Made by a program: the position numbers and the translations under genes. 64,000 bases of DNA from Streptomyces narbonensis. GTDB lineage: Bacteria > Actinomycetota > Actinomycetes > Streptomycetales > Streptomycetaceae. The notes under the pieces are model-generated. The model was not told where the DNA came from, did no database searches, and saw only the letters and a program-made list of their open reading frames with translations. Shown here piece by piece: positions 52,958-63,144 of the stretch. Where the stretch lies: contig NZ_BMSF01000001.1 of the NCBI RefSeq assembly GCF_014649015.1, positions 186,001 to 250,000 on the forward strand. Reading direction: 5' to 3'. Every line of letters begins with the position of its first letter. The stretch's first letter is position 1.

Positions 52958-55549
52958 GTGGCCAAGCTCACGCTCGCGCAGTTGGAGCGGCATCTTTTCG
53001 CCGCCGCGGACATCCTCCGCGGCACGATGGACGCCTCCGAGTACAAGGACTACATCTTCGGCCTGCTCTTCCTGAAGCGGGCCAACGACGAGTTCGAGGC
53101 CGCCCGGGAGCACATCCGGGAGCACGCGGCGAAGAGCATGGGACTCACGGGCGAGCTGCTGGAGAGCTACCTGGAGCAGGAGTCCGCCTATGGCGACCGT
53201 GACGTGCTCTACGTCCCGAAGGTCGCCCGCTGGGCACAGATCTCCTCGGCCACGCACAACATCAACGAGGACCGGCTGCGGCCCGCGCTCCAGGCGCTCG
53301 AAGGCCAGAACAGCAAGCTCAAGGGACTCTTCGACCACCTCGACTTCAACCGCATCGGCGGCTCCGGCGCGGCGGCGGGCGCAGCCAAACTCGCCGACCA
53401 GCGGCTGAAGCTGCTCATCGCGCACTTCGGACGCATTCGGCTGCGGACGGACGACTTCGAGTTCCCCGACCTGATCGGTGCCGCCTACGAGTACCTGATC
53501 AAGGAGTTCGCCGACTCGGCGGGCCGCAAGGGCGGCGAGTTCTACACCCCGCGCGCGGTCGTCCGCATGATGGTCGAGCTGCTCGGCCCCCGGCAGGGCA
53601 TGCGGATCTACGACCCGTGCGTCGGCTCGGGCGGCATGCTGATCCACGCCAAGGAGTACGTGGAGGAACACGGCGGAGACACCACGGACATGTTCTTCGC
53701 CGGCCAGGACGCCAACAGCGGCTCCTGGATCATGTCCACGATGAACATGGTGCTGCACGGCGTGCGCCGCTTCGACCTGCGCACCGGCGACACCCTGGCG
53801 GAGCCGGCACACGTACCGAGCACCGACGCGGACCGCTTCGACGGCGTCCTCAGCAACCCGCCGTTCTCCATGGACTACACCCTCAGCGACCTCCTGTACG
53901 GCGCGCAGCGCACGACGTACGGGGCGACCAGCGAGCGGGGCAAGGCCGACCTGATGTTCCTCCAGCACATGCTATGGGAGACGAAGCGGGAGGGGCGCGG
54001 CGGCATGGTCATCACGGTCATGCCGCACGGCGTGCTGTTCCGCGGGGGCGGCGAGCAGGAGATCCGTACGAAGCTGCTGGACGACGACACGATCGAGGCG
54101 GTCATCGGACTTGCCCCGAACCTCTTCTACGGCACGGGCATCCCGGCCTGCATCCTGCTGCTGCGCCCGCCGGGGAAGAAGGACCCGGCGCGGGCGGGCA
54201 AGGTGCTGTTCATCAACGCGGACCGCGAGTACCGCAAGGAGTCGGCGCAGAACGTCCTTCTGCCCGAGCACGCGGAGAAGATCACCTCCACCTTCCATGG
54301 GTACGCGGAGGTGCCAGGCTTCTCGCGTGTGGTGAGCCGCGAGGAGCTGCGCGACAACGACGACAACCTCAACATCCGCCGCTACGTGGACAACACGCCG
54401 CCGCCGGAGCCGCAGGACGTGCGGGCGCATCTGGTGGGCGGGGTGCCGCGTGCGGAGATCGAGGCGAAGCAGGACCTGCTGGAGGCGTACGAGGTGGTTC
54501 CGGCCGACCTCTTCGCCGAGCGGGACCCGGTCGACCCGGCGTACATGGACTTTCTGCCGGAAGGGCAGCGCCCGGACGCGGCCCGGCTCGCGGAACTGGC
54601 CCGCCCGCGCGAGGACGAGCTGCGGACCGCCTTCGCCAAGTGGTGGGACGAGGAGGCCCGGCACCTGGAGGCGGTGACGGCGACCCCCGAGCGCCTGGCC
54701 GACCTGACGTCCTCGGAGCGCAAGGCCGCGCTGATGGCGGTGCGGGGCTCGCTGATCGAGTCGTTCGTGGAGCGGCTGGGCGGGGTCGGACTGCTCGACC
54801 GGTACGCGCTCGCGGGCGCGGTGGCGGGGTGGTGGTACGAGGCCAAGTACGACCTGCTGGCCCTGTCGGAGAACGGGTTCGCGGGCGTCCTGGACGGCTG
54901 GGTGGAGAACGTCGACACCCTGCTCGCACCCGAACAGGACCCGAAGACGCGGAAGCTGCGTAAGCGCACGGCGGCAGAGCGGCGCCAGGCGTACGACCAC
55001 AAGGTGGTCGCGGCGATCGCCCCGGACTTCCTGGAGGAGCTGGCGGCGGCGGACGCGCGCAAGGCGGACCTGGACGCGCGCTGGAAGGAACTCAACGCGG
55101 AGCCGGAGCCGTCCGAGGACGGCGAGCCGGAAGGTGACGAGGACGCTGTCACACGCGAGACCGTCGCGCTGAGCGTGGAACAGCTGGCGGAGCTCGCGCA
55201 GGTGAAGAAGGACCGCGCGAAGGCTGGCGCCCTGATCAAGCGGCTTGAGGCGGAGTTCTGGTATCCGTGGCCGAGCGACCCGCCCAAGCTGGGCGAGGAA
55301 CCGCCGAGGCTGTTCGCCGCGCGGGCCGCGCTGGACGCGGAGGGGGAGCGCCGGGTGGTGTTGGAGCTGCTGCGGGACGATCTGGCGGGGAAGCTGGACG
55401 GGCATGTGGTGCGTCGGCGGCGGGAATTGGTCGACGCGGTTGGGGTGTGGGCGGACAAGTACGCGGTGTCGCTGCGGGAGATCCGGGCGGAGCGGGAGCG
55501 GGCTGCAGTGACGCTGGACGGGTTCCTGAAGGAGCTGGGCTATGCGTGA
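52958..55549 (+). CDS. hsdM: Type I restriction-modification methyltransferase subunit
   Basis: 863 residues from GTG 52958. N6-adenine methylase. The N-terminal HsdM domain ([36 protein letters not shown]) precedes SAM motif [10 protein letters not shown] (about 218-226) and the catalytic NPPF (about 301-304). It exceeds the usual ~500 residues by a ~350-residue C-terminal extension rich in charged helices ([40 protein letters not shown]). This longer form occurs in actinobacteria. Its 3' end overlaps hsdS by 8 nt. Confidence 0.93.
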   Translation: MAKLTLAQLERHLFAAADILRGTMDASEYKDYIFGLLFLKRANDEFEAAREHIREHAAKSMGLTGELLESYLEQESAYGDRDVLYVPKVARWAQISSATHNINEDRLRPALQALEGQNSKLKGLFDHLDFNRIGGSGAAAGAAKLADQRLKLLIAHFGRIRLRTDDFEFPDLIGAAYEYLIKEFADSAGRKGGEFYTPRAVVRMMVELLGPRQGMRIYDPCVGSGGMLIHAKEYVEEHGGDTTDMFFAGQDANSGSWIMSTMNMVLHGVRRFDLRTGDTLAEPAHVPSTDADRFDGVLSNPPFSMDYTLSDLLYGAQRTTYGATSERGKADLMFLQHMLWETKREGRGGMVITVMPHGVLFRGGGEQEIRTKLLDDDTIEAVIGLAPNLFYGTGIPACILLLRPPGKKDPARAGKVLFINADREYRKESAQNVLLPEHAEKITSTFHGYAEVPGFSRVVSREELRDNDDNLNIRRYVDNTPPPEPQDVRAHLVGGVPRAEIEAKQDLLEAYEVVPADLFAERDPVDPAYMDFLPEGQRPDAARLAELARPREDELRTAFAKWWDEEARHLEAVTATPERLADLTSSERKAALMAVRGSLIESFVERLGGVGLLDRYALAGAVAGWWYEAKYDLLALSENGFAGVLDGWVENVDTLLAPEQDPKTRKLRKRTAAERRQAYDHKVVAAIAPDFLEELAAADARKADLDARWKELNAEPEPSEDGEPEGDEDAVTRETVALSVEQLAELAQVKKDRAKAGALIKRLEAEFWYPWPSDPPKLGEEPPRLFAARAALDAEGERRVVLELLRDDLAGKLDGHVVRRRRELVDAVGVWADKYAVSLREIRAERERAAVTLDGFLKELGYA

Positions 55550-56726
55550 GCTTCCGTCTGGGTGGGCCCGGACTCGTGTGGGTGACCTCTTCGACATGCA
55601 GATCGGCAAGAAGCTGAACAAAGAGGCATCGGCAGGGCTGGAGCAGTACGAGTACGTCACGAACAAGAACGTGCAGTGGAATCTCATTCGATTTGGCGAG
55701 CTGAATCGAATGAGCTTCAGTGCAGCCGAGCGAAATCGGTTCCGGCTGCTCTCGGGTGACCTCCTCGTGACGGAAGGTGGAGAGGTGGGGAGGACAGCTA
55801 TCTGGGAGGGGCAGCAATCTGATTGCTACTTCCAAATGTCGCTACACCGGCTACGAACGCGGGGAGCCATTGAACCCCGTTACATGCTCCACTACATGTC
55901 CTATGCGGCCCGCCACGGTCTCTTTGTCGATGGCGTCAGCCAGACGAGCATCGCGCACCTACCGCAGGATAAATTTGCGGAGCACCTTGTCCCCCACCCC
56001 GTCGAGTTGACTGAGCAGCGGCGGATTGTTGGCATCATCGATGCGGCGTCGGCACAGGAGCGCGCCATCGAGAAGTCGATCGCGAAGCTAGATAAACTCA
56101 GGGCTGGCTTGATGGAGGAACTCGATAGTGTGGAGTGTGGCACGTTCGAGGACGTTCTTAGTTATGGCCCCCAGAACGGGATCTACAAGCCTGCGTCCTC
56201 GTACGATCCTGAGGGGACACCAATTGTCCGCATCGACAGTTTCAAGGGCGGGCCATCGGATTTCACTCGGAACTTGCTCCGACTTTCGCTCGGGGCGAGT
56301 GAGGCTGAACGCTACGGGCTGGTTACCGGGGACATCCTCATCAATCGGGTGAACTCCCTGGAACTGGTTGGGAAGTCTACCGCTGTTGGGGATCTGGTTG
56401 AGAGGACCGTGTTCGAGTCGAACATGATGCGTTGTAAAGTGCTGCCGGGCCGAGCCGTTCCGGCGTTCGTTGAAACGTGGCTGGGGGGTCGCGCGGCAAA
56501 GGCGCATTTTCGAGCGCGAGCGAAGAGTGCCATTTCGCAGGCAAGTATCAATGGTTCCGATATCCGCAGCTGCCCCTTTCCGCAAATGGATGTTCCTGGG
56601 CAGTTGCGGTTCCTGGGGCAACTTGCGGCCGTGAGAGGCCGACAGCAGCTTGAGACGGCTGAACTCGCGAAGCTCAGAGACCTCAAGAGGGGGCTCGTGG
56701 ACGACCTGTTGTCGGGCGAGGCTTGA
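55542..56726 (+). CDS. hsdS: Type I restriction-modification specificity subunit
   Basis: 394 residues with two target-recognition domains. TRD1 (about 1-165) starts [20 protein letters not shown] and is followed by a conserved helix ([20 protein letters not shown]). TRD2 (about 195-355) ends with the second helix ([20 protein letters not shown]). The two halves define a bipartite recognition site that cannot be read from sequence. Base composition is plainly lower in GC, with many A/T-ending codons (attggatttgg-like stretches) compared with its neighbours, typical of exchanged specificity genes. Confidence 0.93.
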   Translation: MRELPSGWARTRVGDLFDMQIGKKLNKEASAGLEQYEYVTNKNVQWNLIRFGELNRMSFSAAERNRFRLLSGDLLVTEGGEVGRTAIWEGQQSDCYFQMSLHRLRTRGAIEPRYMLHYMSYAARHGLFVDGVSQTSIAHLPQDKFAEHLVPHPVELTEQRRIVGIIDAASAQERAIEKSIAKLDKLRAGLMEELDSVECGTFEDVLSYGPQNGIYKPASSYDPEGTPIVRIDSFKGGPSDFTRNLLRLSLGASEAERYGLVTGDILINRVNSLELVGKSTAVGDLVERTVFESNMMRCKVLPGRAVPAFVETWLGGRAAKAHFRARAKSAISQASINGSDIRSCPFPQMDVPGQLRFLGQLAAVRGRQQLETAELAKLRDLKRGLVDDLLSGEA

Positions 56727-56747
56727 GCAGTCGTGGGGATGTGGCGA

Positions 56748-56771
56748 GGCCCCTGTCGCACGACAGGGGCC
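56748..56771. terminator. Terminator after hsdS
   Basis: ggcccctgtcg/cgacaggggcc, a perfect 11-bp stem with a 2-nt loop as written, 22 bases beyond the hsdS stop. It separates hsdMS from the oppositely oriented regulator pair. Confidence 0.8.
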
Positions 56772-56786
56772 GGGAGTCCTTGGAGG

Positions 56787-57008
56787 TCAGGCGGGAAACT
56801 CGCCGCGCTTGACGGCCGTGACGAACAATGACCAGCCGACCGTCGGGAAGATCAGCGCAGGGCCGTGCGAGGCCTTGGAGTCGCGGACCGGGACGCCTGA
56901 CGGGTGGCCGTCCAGGATCTCGACGCAGCTGCCACCCTCAGGGCCGCTGTGTGAAGACTTGCGCCAGCCGTGGAGGGCGGAACTGTCGGGGATGGTGTGG
57001 TCACTCAC
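56787..57008 (-). CDS. DUF397 domain protein
   Basis: 73 residues. LHGWRKSSHSGPEGGSCVEI is the DUF397 signature, followed by VRDSKASHGPALIFPTVGWS and LFVTAVKRGEF. Such proteins are encoded beside XRE/DUF5753 regulators in Streptomyces (whiJ/abaA-like loci), and several are proposed antagonists of those regulators. It overlaps the XRE gene by 8 nt. Confidence 0.93.
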   Translation of the reverse strand: MSDHTIPDSSALHGWRKSSHSGPEGGSCVEILDGHPSGVPVRDSKASHGPALIFPTVGWSLFVTAVKRGEFPA

Positions 57009-57795
57009 GATCTTCGTAGTCCTTTGCCGTTGCCCTCAGGAGGGCGAGTGATTCCCGTAGCGGAAGCGCATCGCTCAGTGCGAGATCGTAGGCACCTTGG
57101 AGTCGGGTGACCAGCGCGGGTGAGTCGTGGACTGTGCCCACGCTGTTCCCCTCCGCATACGCGAGAGGCGGCTGGTCCTCGAACCACATCAGGCTCAGCA
57201 TGCCCTGAAGCAGCTGGTAGGCGCCGACGCCGAACGGCAGCACGTGTACCCGTACACGCCTCGACTCCACCAGGCGAACCATGTGCGTGATCTGCTCCGC
57301 CATGATCCCTTCGCTGCCCACTACCCGGCGTAGCACTGCCTCGTCCAGCAGCGCCCAAACTACCGGCATCACCGGGTCGTCAAGGATCTTCGCCCGCTCA
57401 AGCCGTGTGACAACGAGCCTGTCACACTCCTCTTCACTCACTGGAGGGAACGACGTGCTCAGAACCGCACGCGCGTACCTTTCCGTCTGGAGGATGCCCG
57501 GGATGAACGACAGCGCGAACTCCCGGATCATCACCGCCTGTTGTTCGAGGAGCCGCGCCGACTCGAAGTAGTCGGCGACTGCCGCGCCGTCGTCCGGCAG
57601 GAAGCTGCTCAGGACGTTTCCCGTGCCCAGGGCCCTGTCCAGGCGGCGGGCGTCCTCCTTCGACGGGATGCGGCGGCCCGCCTCGATGTGCGCGATGTGC
57701 GAACGGGTCATGACCGCCATGTCGGCCAGTTCCTGTTGCGTGAGTCCGGCCGCCAGCCGTTGTTCCTTCAACCAGACCCCGTAGATGCTGCTCAT
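57001..57795 (-). CDS. XRE-family regulator with DUF5753 (WhiJ-like)
   Basis: 264 residues from ATG 57795 after GGGAG. N-terminal helix-turn-helix (about 6-60: LKEQRLAAGLTQQELADMAV, MTRSHIAHIEAGRRIPS) and a C-terminal DUF5753 domain (IPGILQTERYARAVLSTSFP, RVHVLPFGVGAYQLLQGMLS). With the DUF397 gene it makes the standard WhiJ-type pair. It lies between hsdS and hsdR on the opposite strand, so it may control the restriction genes or be an unrelated inserted cassette. Confidence 0.93.
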   Translation of the reverse strand: MSSIYGVWLKEQRLAAGLTQQELADMAVMTRSHIAHIEAGRRIPSKEDARRLDRALGTGNVLSSFLPDDGAAVADYFESARLLEQQAVMIREFALSFIPGILQTERYARAVLSTSFPPVSEEECDRLVVTRLERAKILDDPVMPVVWALLDEAVLRRVVGSEGIMAEQITHMVRLVESRRVRVHVLPFGVGAYQLLQGMLSLMWFEDQPPLAYAEGNSVGTVHDSPALVTRLQGAYDLALSDALPLRESLALLRATAKDYEDRE

Positions 57796-57977
57796 GGTCA
57801 ACTCCCATGTGACAAAAGCTTCGTCACTCTCTACCCCCTGGCGAGCCTAGCCCGACCCGTCTCACTCTGTGAGGGGATCGCTACACAGCGATGCCTATTC
57901 GCCGGCCACGCACGAAAGACCCCCGCAGCCGCGTCAACGGCCCGGGGGCGTGGCCATCAACCACCGGAGTTGACGAC

Positions 57978-58280
57978 GTGTCGCACTGTATCGCCCGCAT
58001 CTTCGAGTCGCTGCTGCGGCTCCTGTGGCCCGCGCCGGAGTGTCACCAGCCCCCGGAGGTACCCGCCGCGCCGCCCATCGCCGTACCGCCCGTCCCCGGC
58101 CGCCCGCCCGAGCCCGTCCTCCGAGGCGAGGACAGCCCTCTCGTCCGCCCCTACCTCCTCGCCCACGAGCAGCGTGAGCGGGCCCGTCGTCAGCGAGCGC
58201 GCCGGCGCGCCCTCTGGCTCGCCGTGCACGGCATCGACATCGGGCCGCGCCTGATCCACGGTGTGGAGGTCGTCGCGTGA
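57978..58280 (+). CDS. Small conserved Streptomyces protein
   Basis: 100 residues from GTG 57978, with GGAG nine bases upstream. SHCIARIFESLLRLLWPAPE, a Pro-rich middle, then VRPYLLAHEQRERARRQRAR and ALWLAVHGIDIGPRLIHGVE. This family is commonly encoded near XRE/DUF397 loci. Its stop overlaps the next ATG-like GTG by 4 nt (GTGA). Divergent from the XRE gene. Function unknown. Confidence 0.7.
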   Translation: MSHCIARIFESLLRLLWPAPECHQPPEVPAAPPIAVPPVPGRPPEPVLRGEDSPLVRPYLLAHEQRERARRQRARRRALWLAVHGIDIGPRLIHGVEVVA

Positions 58281-58633
58281 TCGGCCGGACGATCCACAAC
58301 GGGCGACTGCTCCCCTGGTCCAGCCCCGAGGGCAAGCCCTGTTACCTCATCGGCGACGGCACGGGCTACCTCTCCCGCGTCGCCGACAACATCGAGAGCG
58401 TCCAGCTCGGCATGGCCGCCGAGCTCCTCGGCCACGCGGCCGACATGGTCGACGACCGCCAGGTCACCCCCGAGCAGCTCCGGTTCGTCGTGGCCCGCAT
58501 GGCCGAGGCTCTGCGGGATGTGCACCGCATCGCGAGGAGCCGGGGCGCCCGGCTCCCCGTACCCGTACTTGAGGATCAGGAGGGCGAGGCGTCCGAAGAG
58601 GAGGAGGGCGACACCGGCCCGCTCGACGTCTGA
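58277..58633 (+). CDS. Small conserved hypothetical protein
   Basis: 118 residues. NGRLLPWSSPEGKPCYLIGD, GTGYLSRVADNIESVQLGMA and VARMAEALRDVHRIARSRGA suggest a compact alpha/beta protein with an acidic tail (EGEASEEEEGDTG). It is coupled to the preceding gene by a 4-nt overlap. It belongs to the same cassette as the XRE/DUF397 pair; function unknown. Confidence 0.72.
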   Translation: MIGRTIHNGRLLPWSSPEGKPCYLIGDGTGYLSRVADNIESVQLGMAAELLGHAADMVDDRQVTPEQLRFVVARMAEALRDVHRIARSRGARLPVPVLEDQEGEASEEEEGDTGPLDV

Positions 58634-58786
58634 CCGACCCCGCCACCCCCGGTGACGTACCCCGACATGCCCCGGTACGTCACCGGCCCGCACGGCTGGA
58701 ACTCTCCCACCCGCCCCGCTCAGGGCGCAGAATGGATCAACTGAGCGGGACCTGGGTGACGGCGGGCGGAAGGCGCGGGGGCGGGC

Positions 58787-61700
58787 ATGGTGGTGCAGGT
58801 CGAGCGGGACGAGGTGGAGCGGCCGATCGTCGCGCAGCTTGAGGCGATGGGGTGGACGCACGTCCCGGGGACGGCGGTCGGCACGCTGGACGCCGGTACC
58901 CCGCTGCTCGTCGATCAGCTCGGCGCCGCCCTGCGGCGGATCAACGTCCGGGCCGACGACGGCGAGTCGTGGATGGACGGCACCGACGTGTCGCGGTCCG
59001 TCACCGCGCTGGCCTCCGTCTCCCTCGGGAAGGGCGTCGCGCAGGCCAACTTCGACGCCACCGATCTGCTGCTCAGTGGGCACTTCCTCACCGGCCCCTC
59101 CGCCGCTCACGGCGGGGCCTCCGCCACCGTGCAGTACATCGAGTGGCACGAGGAGCGGGTCGGGCTCAACGAGTTCACGGTCGTCGACCAGCTTCGCGTG
59201 AAGAACCGCTCCGGGGACGTGTCGATACTCGACGTCGTCCTCTTCGTGAACGGCATCCCGCTCGTCGCCGTCGAGTGCAAGAGCCCCGACCTCGCCGACC
59301 CCGTCCGCAGCGCCGTGCTCGACCTGCGGCACTACGCCGGTGACCCCATCGCCGACGACGAGCGTGACGGTTCCGACCTGCCGCTGCCCGCCGGCGTGCC
59401 GGAGCTGTTCCGTACCGTGCAGCTGCTGGTCGCCGCGACCGCCGGGACCGCGTATCTCGGGACGGTCACCTCCACGCCCGACCATTTCCATCCCTGGCGG
59501 AGCGTCGAGCCGGAGGCCCCGACCACGCTCCTCGCGGAACTGCCGGACGACGTCACCAAGCTCAACGAGCGGCACAAACTCGTCGGCATCGTCCTGCGTC
59601 CCGCCGCGCTGCTCACCTTCGTACGCCACTACGTCATCCCGCTCCCCGTCGAGACGGAGTCCGGAGGCACCCGTACGGTCAAGGCAGCCGCGCGCCACCA
59701 GCAGTACCGGGCCGCCGAGAAGGCCGTACGCAAGCTGGTCGACGGCCGGACCCGTGGCGGGCTCGTCCTCGAAGACGAGCGTGGTGGGATCATCTGGCAC
59801 ACGCAGGGCTCCGGCAAGAGCCTGACCATGACGTTCCTCGTGCGCCGGATGCATCTGCACCACCGGCTCAGCGAGTTCACGATCGTCGTCGTCACCGACC
59901 GCACCCAGTTGCAGGACCAGCTCTCCAAGACGCTGAAGCTCAGCGAGTCGGACGTCGAGACGGCCGAGACCCGGACCCAGATGGAGGGGCTGCTCCGGGA
60001 CGGCGGGCGCCGGGTCGTCTTCGCGATGATCCAGAAGTACGGGACCGGTGGCGCCTTCGCCACGGGGGCCGGAGGCGACGGCGGAGACGGGGACGGCGAC
60101 AGCCGGGATCTGGCAGGGGAGTACGAGGACGCCGAGCGGGCCCGGAAGGAGCACCGGGCCGACGTTCCGCCACCCGAGCCCGATTTCCCGGAGTGCAACA
60201 CGTCCTCCGACATCCTGGTCCTGGTCGACGAGGCCCACCGCTCGCACACGAGCGTGTTGCACGCCGCCCTGCGCAGGGCCATCCCCAACGCCGCCAAGAT
60301 CGGCTTCACCGGCACGCCGATCATGACCGGCCGGGTGGAGGACACCCGCCGGATCTTCGGCGGATTCCTCGACACGTACCGCATGGCGGAGGCCGAGCGC
60401 GACGGCGTCGTCGTACGCATCCGCTACGAAGGCCGTACCGGCGAGGGCAAGGTCTTCGACAAGGACGGCCTCGACCGGAACTTCGCCGACCTGATCCGGG
60501 GGCGCACGGACGACGAGCGCAAGGCGCTGCTGCGGCGCTGGCCCACCGAACGGGACGTCGCCGAATCCCAGCCCATGATCCGGGCGAAGGCCGAGGACAT
60601 GCTGGAGCACTGGGTGACCTGGGTGCTGCCGGGCGGTGGCTTCAAGGCTCAGGTCGCGGCCGTCAGCCGGAAGGCAGCCGTCGAGTATCACCACGCGCTG
60701 CGACGGGCGCGCGACCTCCTGATGGTCGAACTCGCCGCATTCGACCCGGAGTCGGTGGCGGGGATTCCGCTGGAGGAGCTGCCCCGCCGGCAGCGCTACC
60801 TCTACCAGGCCCACCAGTACCGTTCCCTGCTGCACCGTCTCGACTTCGTGCCGGTGATCTCTCCGGGGGAGGAACGGAAGCGCCGTCAGTGGCTGCACTG
60901 GACGGACAAGGAGCGGCAGAAGGCGTACATCAAGCGTTTCCACCAGGCGTTCCCCCAACTGCGGCCCCTATCCGACTGGGTCACCACCACACCCTTCAAC
61001 CTGCCGTCGCAGGAGACCACAGGGGCGGGCGCCGGAGCCGGCGACCACCCCTGGTCGCAGGAGGAGTCCGGACAACCGGAGACCCGGCCGGGGGCCGTGC
61101 CCGATCCGGTGCACCCCGACAGCCCGGTCGCCTTCCTCATCGTGAAGTCCATGCTGCTGACGGGTTTCGACGCACCACGCGAGCAGGCGCTCTACCTGGA
61201 CCGGCCGATTCGCGACGCCGAGCTGCTCCAGGCCGTCGCCCGGGTCAACCGGCCGATGGAGGGCAAGGACATCGGGTACGTCGTCGACTACTACGGCGTC
61301 TTCGAGCACCTGACCGGCGCGCTGGCCGAGTACCAGCAGGCCGATGTCGACGACACCATGCGCAGTCTGTCGGACGAGATCGAGGGCCTCGCGCCGGCGG
61401 CGAGGGCGGTGCGCGACTTCCTGAGCATGCACGGCGTCGACGACGCGGACCTGACCGACCCGGCCAAGCTGGGTGCGGCCGCGCAGCGCTTCGAGTCCGA
61501 GGCGGCGCGGTTCGGGTACGACGACGTGCTGCACGAGTTCCTCGGTGTACTGGAGCGGGTGCTGCCGCACGAGGAGGGCCTGCGGTTCGTGGCGGACGCC
61601 CGGCGGTGGGGCATGCTCCAGAAGCGCGTCCGCAGGCTCTACCGGGACGCGCCGGGCGGGACGTTCACGCTGCGCCGCTACGGCCGCAAGGTCCGGGCGA

Positions 61701-62338
61701 TGATCGCCGACCACCTGGAGGGCCCGGAGATCGAGCAGGTCATCGCGCCCGTCTCGCTCGCCTCGCCCGTCTTCGACGACGCGGTGCGCACCATGCCGCC
61801 GCGCGAGGCGGCAGCGGAGATGGGGCACGCGCTGCGCTTCCACCTGGAGGAGCGGGTCAAGCGGGAGGACCCGGAGAAGTACACACGGCTCTCGGAACGG
61901 CTGGAGGAGATCCTGCGGGATCTGCCAGGACGCTTCGACGAGCAGATCCAGGAGTTCGGCCCGCTGATCGAGCAGGCCCGGCGGGAGGACGAGGAGGACC
62001 CGGCGCTGGCGGGGCTCAGTCCGCTGGAGCAGAAGGTGTACCGGCTGATCGACCAGCTTCTGGAGGAGATCCCGGGAGTCGTCCGGAACGTCCCGAGCAC
62101 CCGGCCGCTGGTCGGCGCGGTCTGTGACGCGGCCGGGCGGACCATGGGCAAGGCGGCGTTCCAGGGGCAGAGCCAGGACCTGGACGAGCTGGCGAAGATC
62201 ATCCACGGCCAGTTGGTTCCGGGGCTGCTGCCGACCGACGTCACGGACTGGGCACCGCTGAACGGCATCGCCCAGCGACTCGCCTCGTTCGCGGCGGAGA
62301 ACAAGCAGCAATTTCTGGCCAGGCAACGGGGAGAATAG
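58787..62338 (+). CDS. hsdR: Type I restriction enzyme R subunit
   Basis: 1183 residues. The N-terminal nuclease shows Asp149 (SILDVVLFVNGIPLV) and Glu163-x-Lys165 (VAVECKS) of the PD-(D/E)XK fold. The SF2 translocase has Walker A TQGSGKS (about 340-346), motif II LVDEAHRSH (about 480-488), motif III GFTGTPIM and motif VI QAVARVNRPMEG. The C-terminal helical part (VIAPVSLASPVFDD onward) binds the methylase. It is separated from hsdMS by about 2 kb of regulators and small genes, so it probably has its own promoter. Confidence 0.94.
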   Translation: MVVQVERDEVERPIVAQLEAMGWTHVPGTAVGTLDAGTPLLVDQLGAALRRINVRADDGESWMDGTDVSRSVTALASVSLGKGVAQANFDATDLLLSGHFLTGPSAAHGGASATVQYIEWHEERVGLNEFTVVDQLRVKNRSGDVSILDVVLFVNGIPLVAVECKSPDLADPVRSAVLDLRHYAGDPIADDERDGSDLPLPAGVPELFRTVQLLVAATAGTAYLGTVTSTPDHFHPWRSVEPEAPTTLLAELPDDVTKLNERHKLVGIVLRPAALLTFVRHYVIPLPVETESGGTRTVKAAARHQQYRAAEKAVRKLVDGRTRGGLVLEDERGGIIWHTQGSGKSLTMTFLVRRMHLHHRLSEFTIVVVTDRTQLQDQLSKTLKLSESDVETAETRTQMEGLLRDGGRRVVFAMIQKYGTGGAFATGAGGDGGDGDGDSRDLAGEYEDAERARKEHRADVPPPEPDFPECNTSSDILVLVDEAHRSHTSVLHAALRRAIPNAAKIGFTGTPIMTGRVEDTRRIFGGFLDTYRMAEAERDGVVVRIRYEGRTGEGKVFDKDGLDRNFADLIRGRTDDERKALLRRWPTERDVAESQPMIRAKAEDMLEHWVTWVLPGGGFKAQVAAVSRKAAVEYHHALRRARDLLMVELAAFDPESVAGIPLEELPRRQRYLYQAHQYRSLLHRLDFVPVISPGEERKRRQWLHWTDKERQKAYIKRFHQAFPQLRPLSDWVTTTPFNLPSQETTGAGAGAGDHPWSQEESGQPETRPGAVPDPVHPDSPVAFLIVKSMLLTGFDAPREQALYLDRPIRDAELLQAVARVNRPMEGKDIGYVVDYYGVFEHLTGALAEYQQADVDDTMRSLSDEIEGLAPAARAVRDFLSMHGVDDADLTDPAKLGAAAQRFESEAARFGYDDVLHEFLGVLERVLPHEEGLRFVADARRWGMLQKRVRRLYRDAPGGTFTLRRYGRKVRAMIADHLEGPEIEQVIAPVSLASPVFDDAVRTMPPREAAAEMGHALRFHLEERVKREDPEKYTRLSERLEEILRDLPGRFDEQIQEFGPLIEQARREDEEDPALAGLSPLEQKVYRLIDQLLEEIPGVVRNVPSTRPLVGAVCDAAGRTMGKAAFQGQSQDLDELAKIIHGQLVPGLLPTDVTDWAPLNGIAQRLASFAAENKQQFLARQRGE

Positions 62339-62343
62339 GCCGG

Positions 62344-63129
62344 GTGACCGCTCTTGCCGACGACCGACTCCTCCCTGCCCTTGCCGAGGGGAGTCTCCTC
62401 ACCGTCGACGGGCTGTCGCTGCGCGTACGGGTCAGTGGCCGCCGCAAGCGGTTCGCGCTGACTGTTGAGTCCGATGCAGGGCTGACCCTGCACGCGCCCG
62501 AGGGACGTCCGGCGGGGGATGCGGAGGGCTTCGTCCGCGCGCACTGGTCCTGGGTGGTGACGAAGGTGGCGGCGCGCGAGCGCACTCTCCCGCTGAATCC
62601 CGCGAAGCGGTTGGTGGACGGAGAGGTCTTCCGTTACCTGGGGCGGACGTACCGGCTCGCGATCACGGCAGACGGGCCCGCCGACGGCAGGGTGCGACTG
62701 ATCGCCGGGCGCCTGGTGATGAGCCGCGAGCAGGCCGGAGACCCGGACCGAGGGAGGGCGGCGCTCGCTGAGTGGTACTGCCGGGCCGGGCAGAACTGGA
62801 CCGCGGGACGGCTCCAGCCATGGGCGGCCCGCATGGCGGTCGCGGAGCCCGTACTCGAGGTCTGCGACCTCGGTCGACGCTGGGGAAGGTACCGGCCCGG
62901 CGACGGCGATCGAGGTCCCGGCCTGATGAGCCTTGGGTGGCCGCTCTTTCAGCTGCCGATGCATCTGGTCGACTACGTCGTCGCCCATGAGCTGGCCCAT
63001 GTCCGCGTGCCGGGACACCGCGCGGACTTCTGGCGGCTGCTGGGGATGGCGCTGCCCGAGTTTGAGGAGCGTCGGACCGAGCTTGACGAGCTGGGTCGGC
63101 GCATGTGGATGGGCGAGATCGCTCAGTAA
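62344..63129 (+). CDS. YgjP-like M48-type metallopeptidase
   Basis: 261 residues from GTG 62344, five bases after the hsdR stop. The zinc motif is HELAHVRVPGHRADFWRLL (HExxH plus downstream His), as in YgjP/SprT-like proteins of the DUF45 family. RLRVRVSGRRKRFALTVESD-like N-terminal strands and RWGRYRPGD are also typical. This family often accompanies hsdR in type I loci; its role there (maturation or regulation) is not established to my knowledge. Confidence 0.88.
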   Translation: MTALADDRLLPALAEGSLLTVDGLSLRVRVSGRRKRFALTVESDAGLTLHAPEGRPAGDAEGFVRAHWSWVVTKVAARERTLPLNPAKRLVDGEVFRYLGRTYRLAITADGPADGRVRLIAGRLVMSREQAGDPDRGRAALAEWYCRAGQNWTAGRLQPWAARMAVAEPVLEVCDLGRRWGRYRPGDGDRGPGLMSLGWPLFQLPMHLVDYVVAHELAHVRVPGHRADFWRLLGMALPEFEERRTELDELGRRMWMGEIAQ

Positions 63130-63144
63130 CCGACTGGGCCGGTC

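Noticed and set aside
55542..56726. Phase-variable hsdS shufflon
   Set aside because: There is one hsdS only, with no inverted TRD copies and no recombinase nearby.
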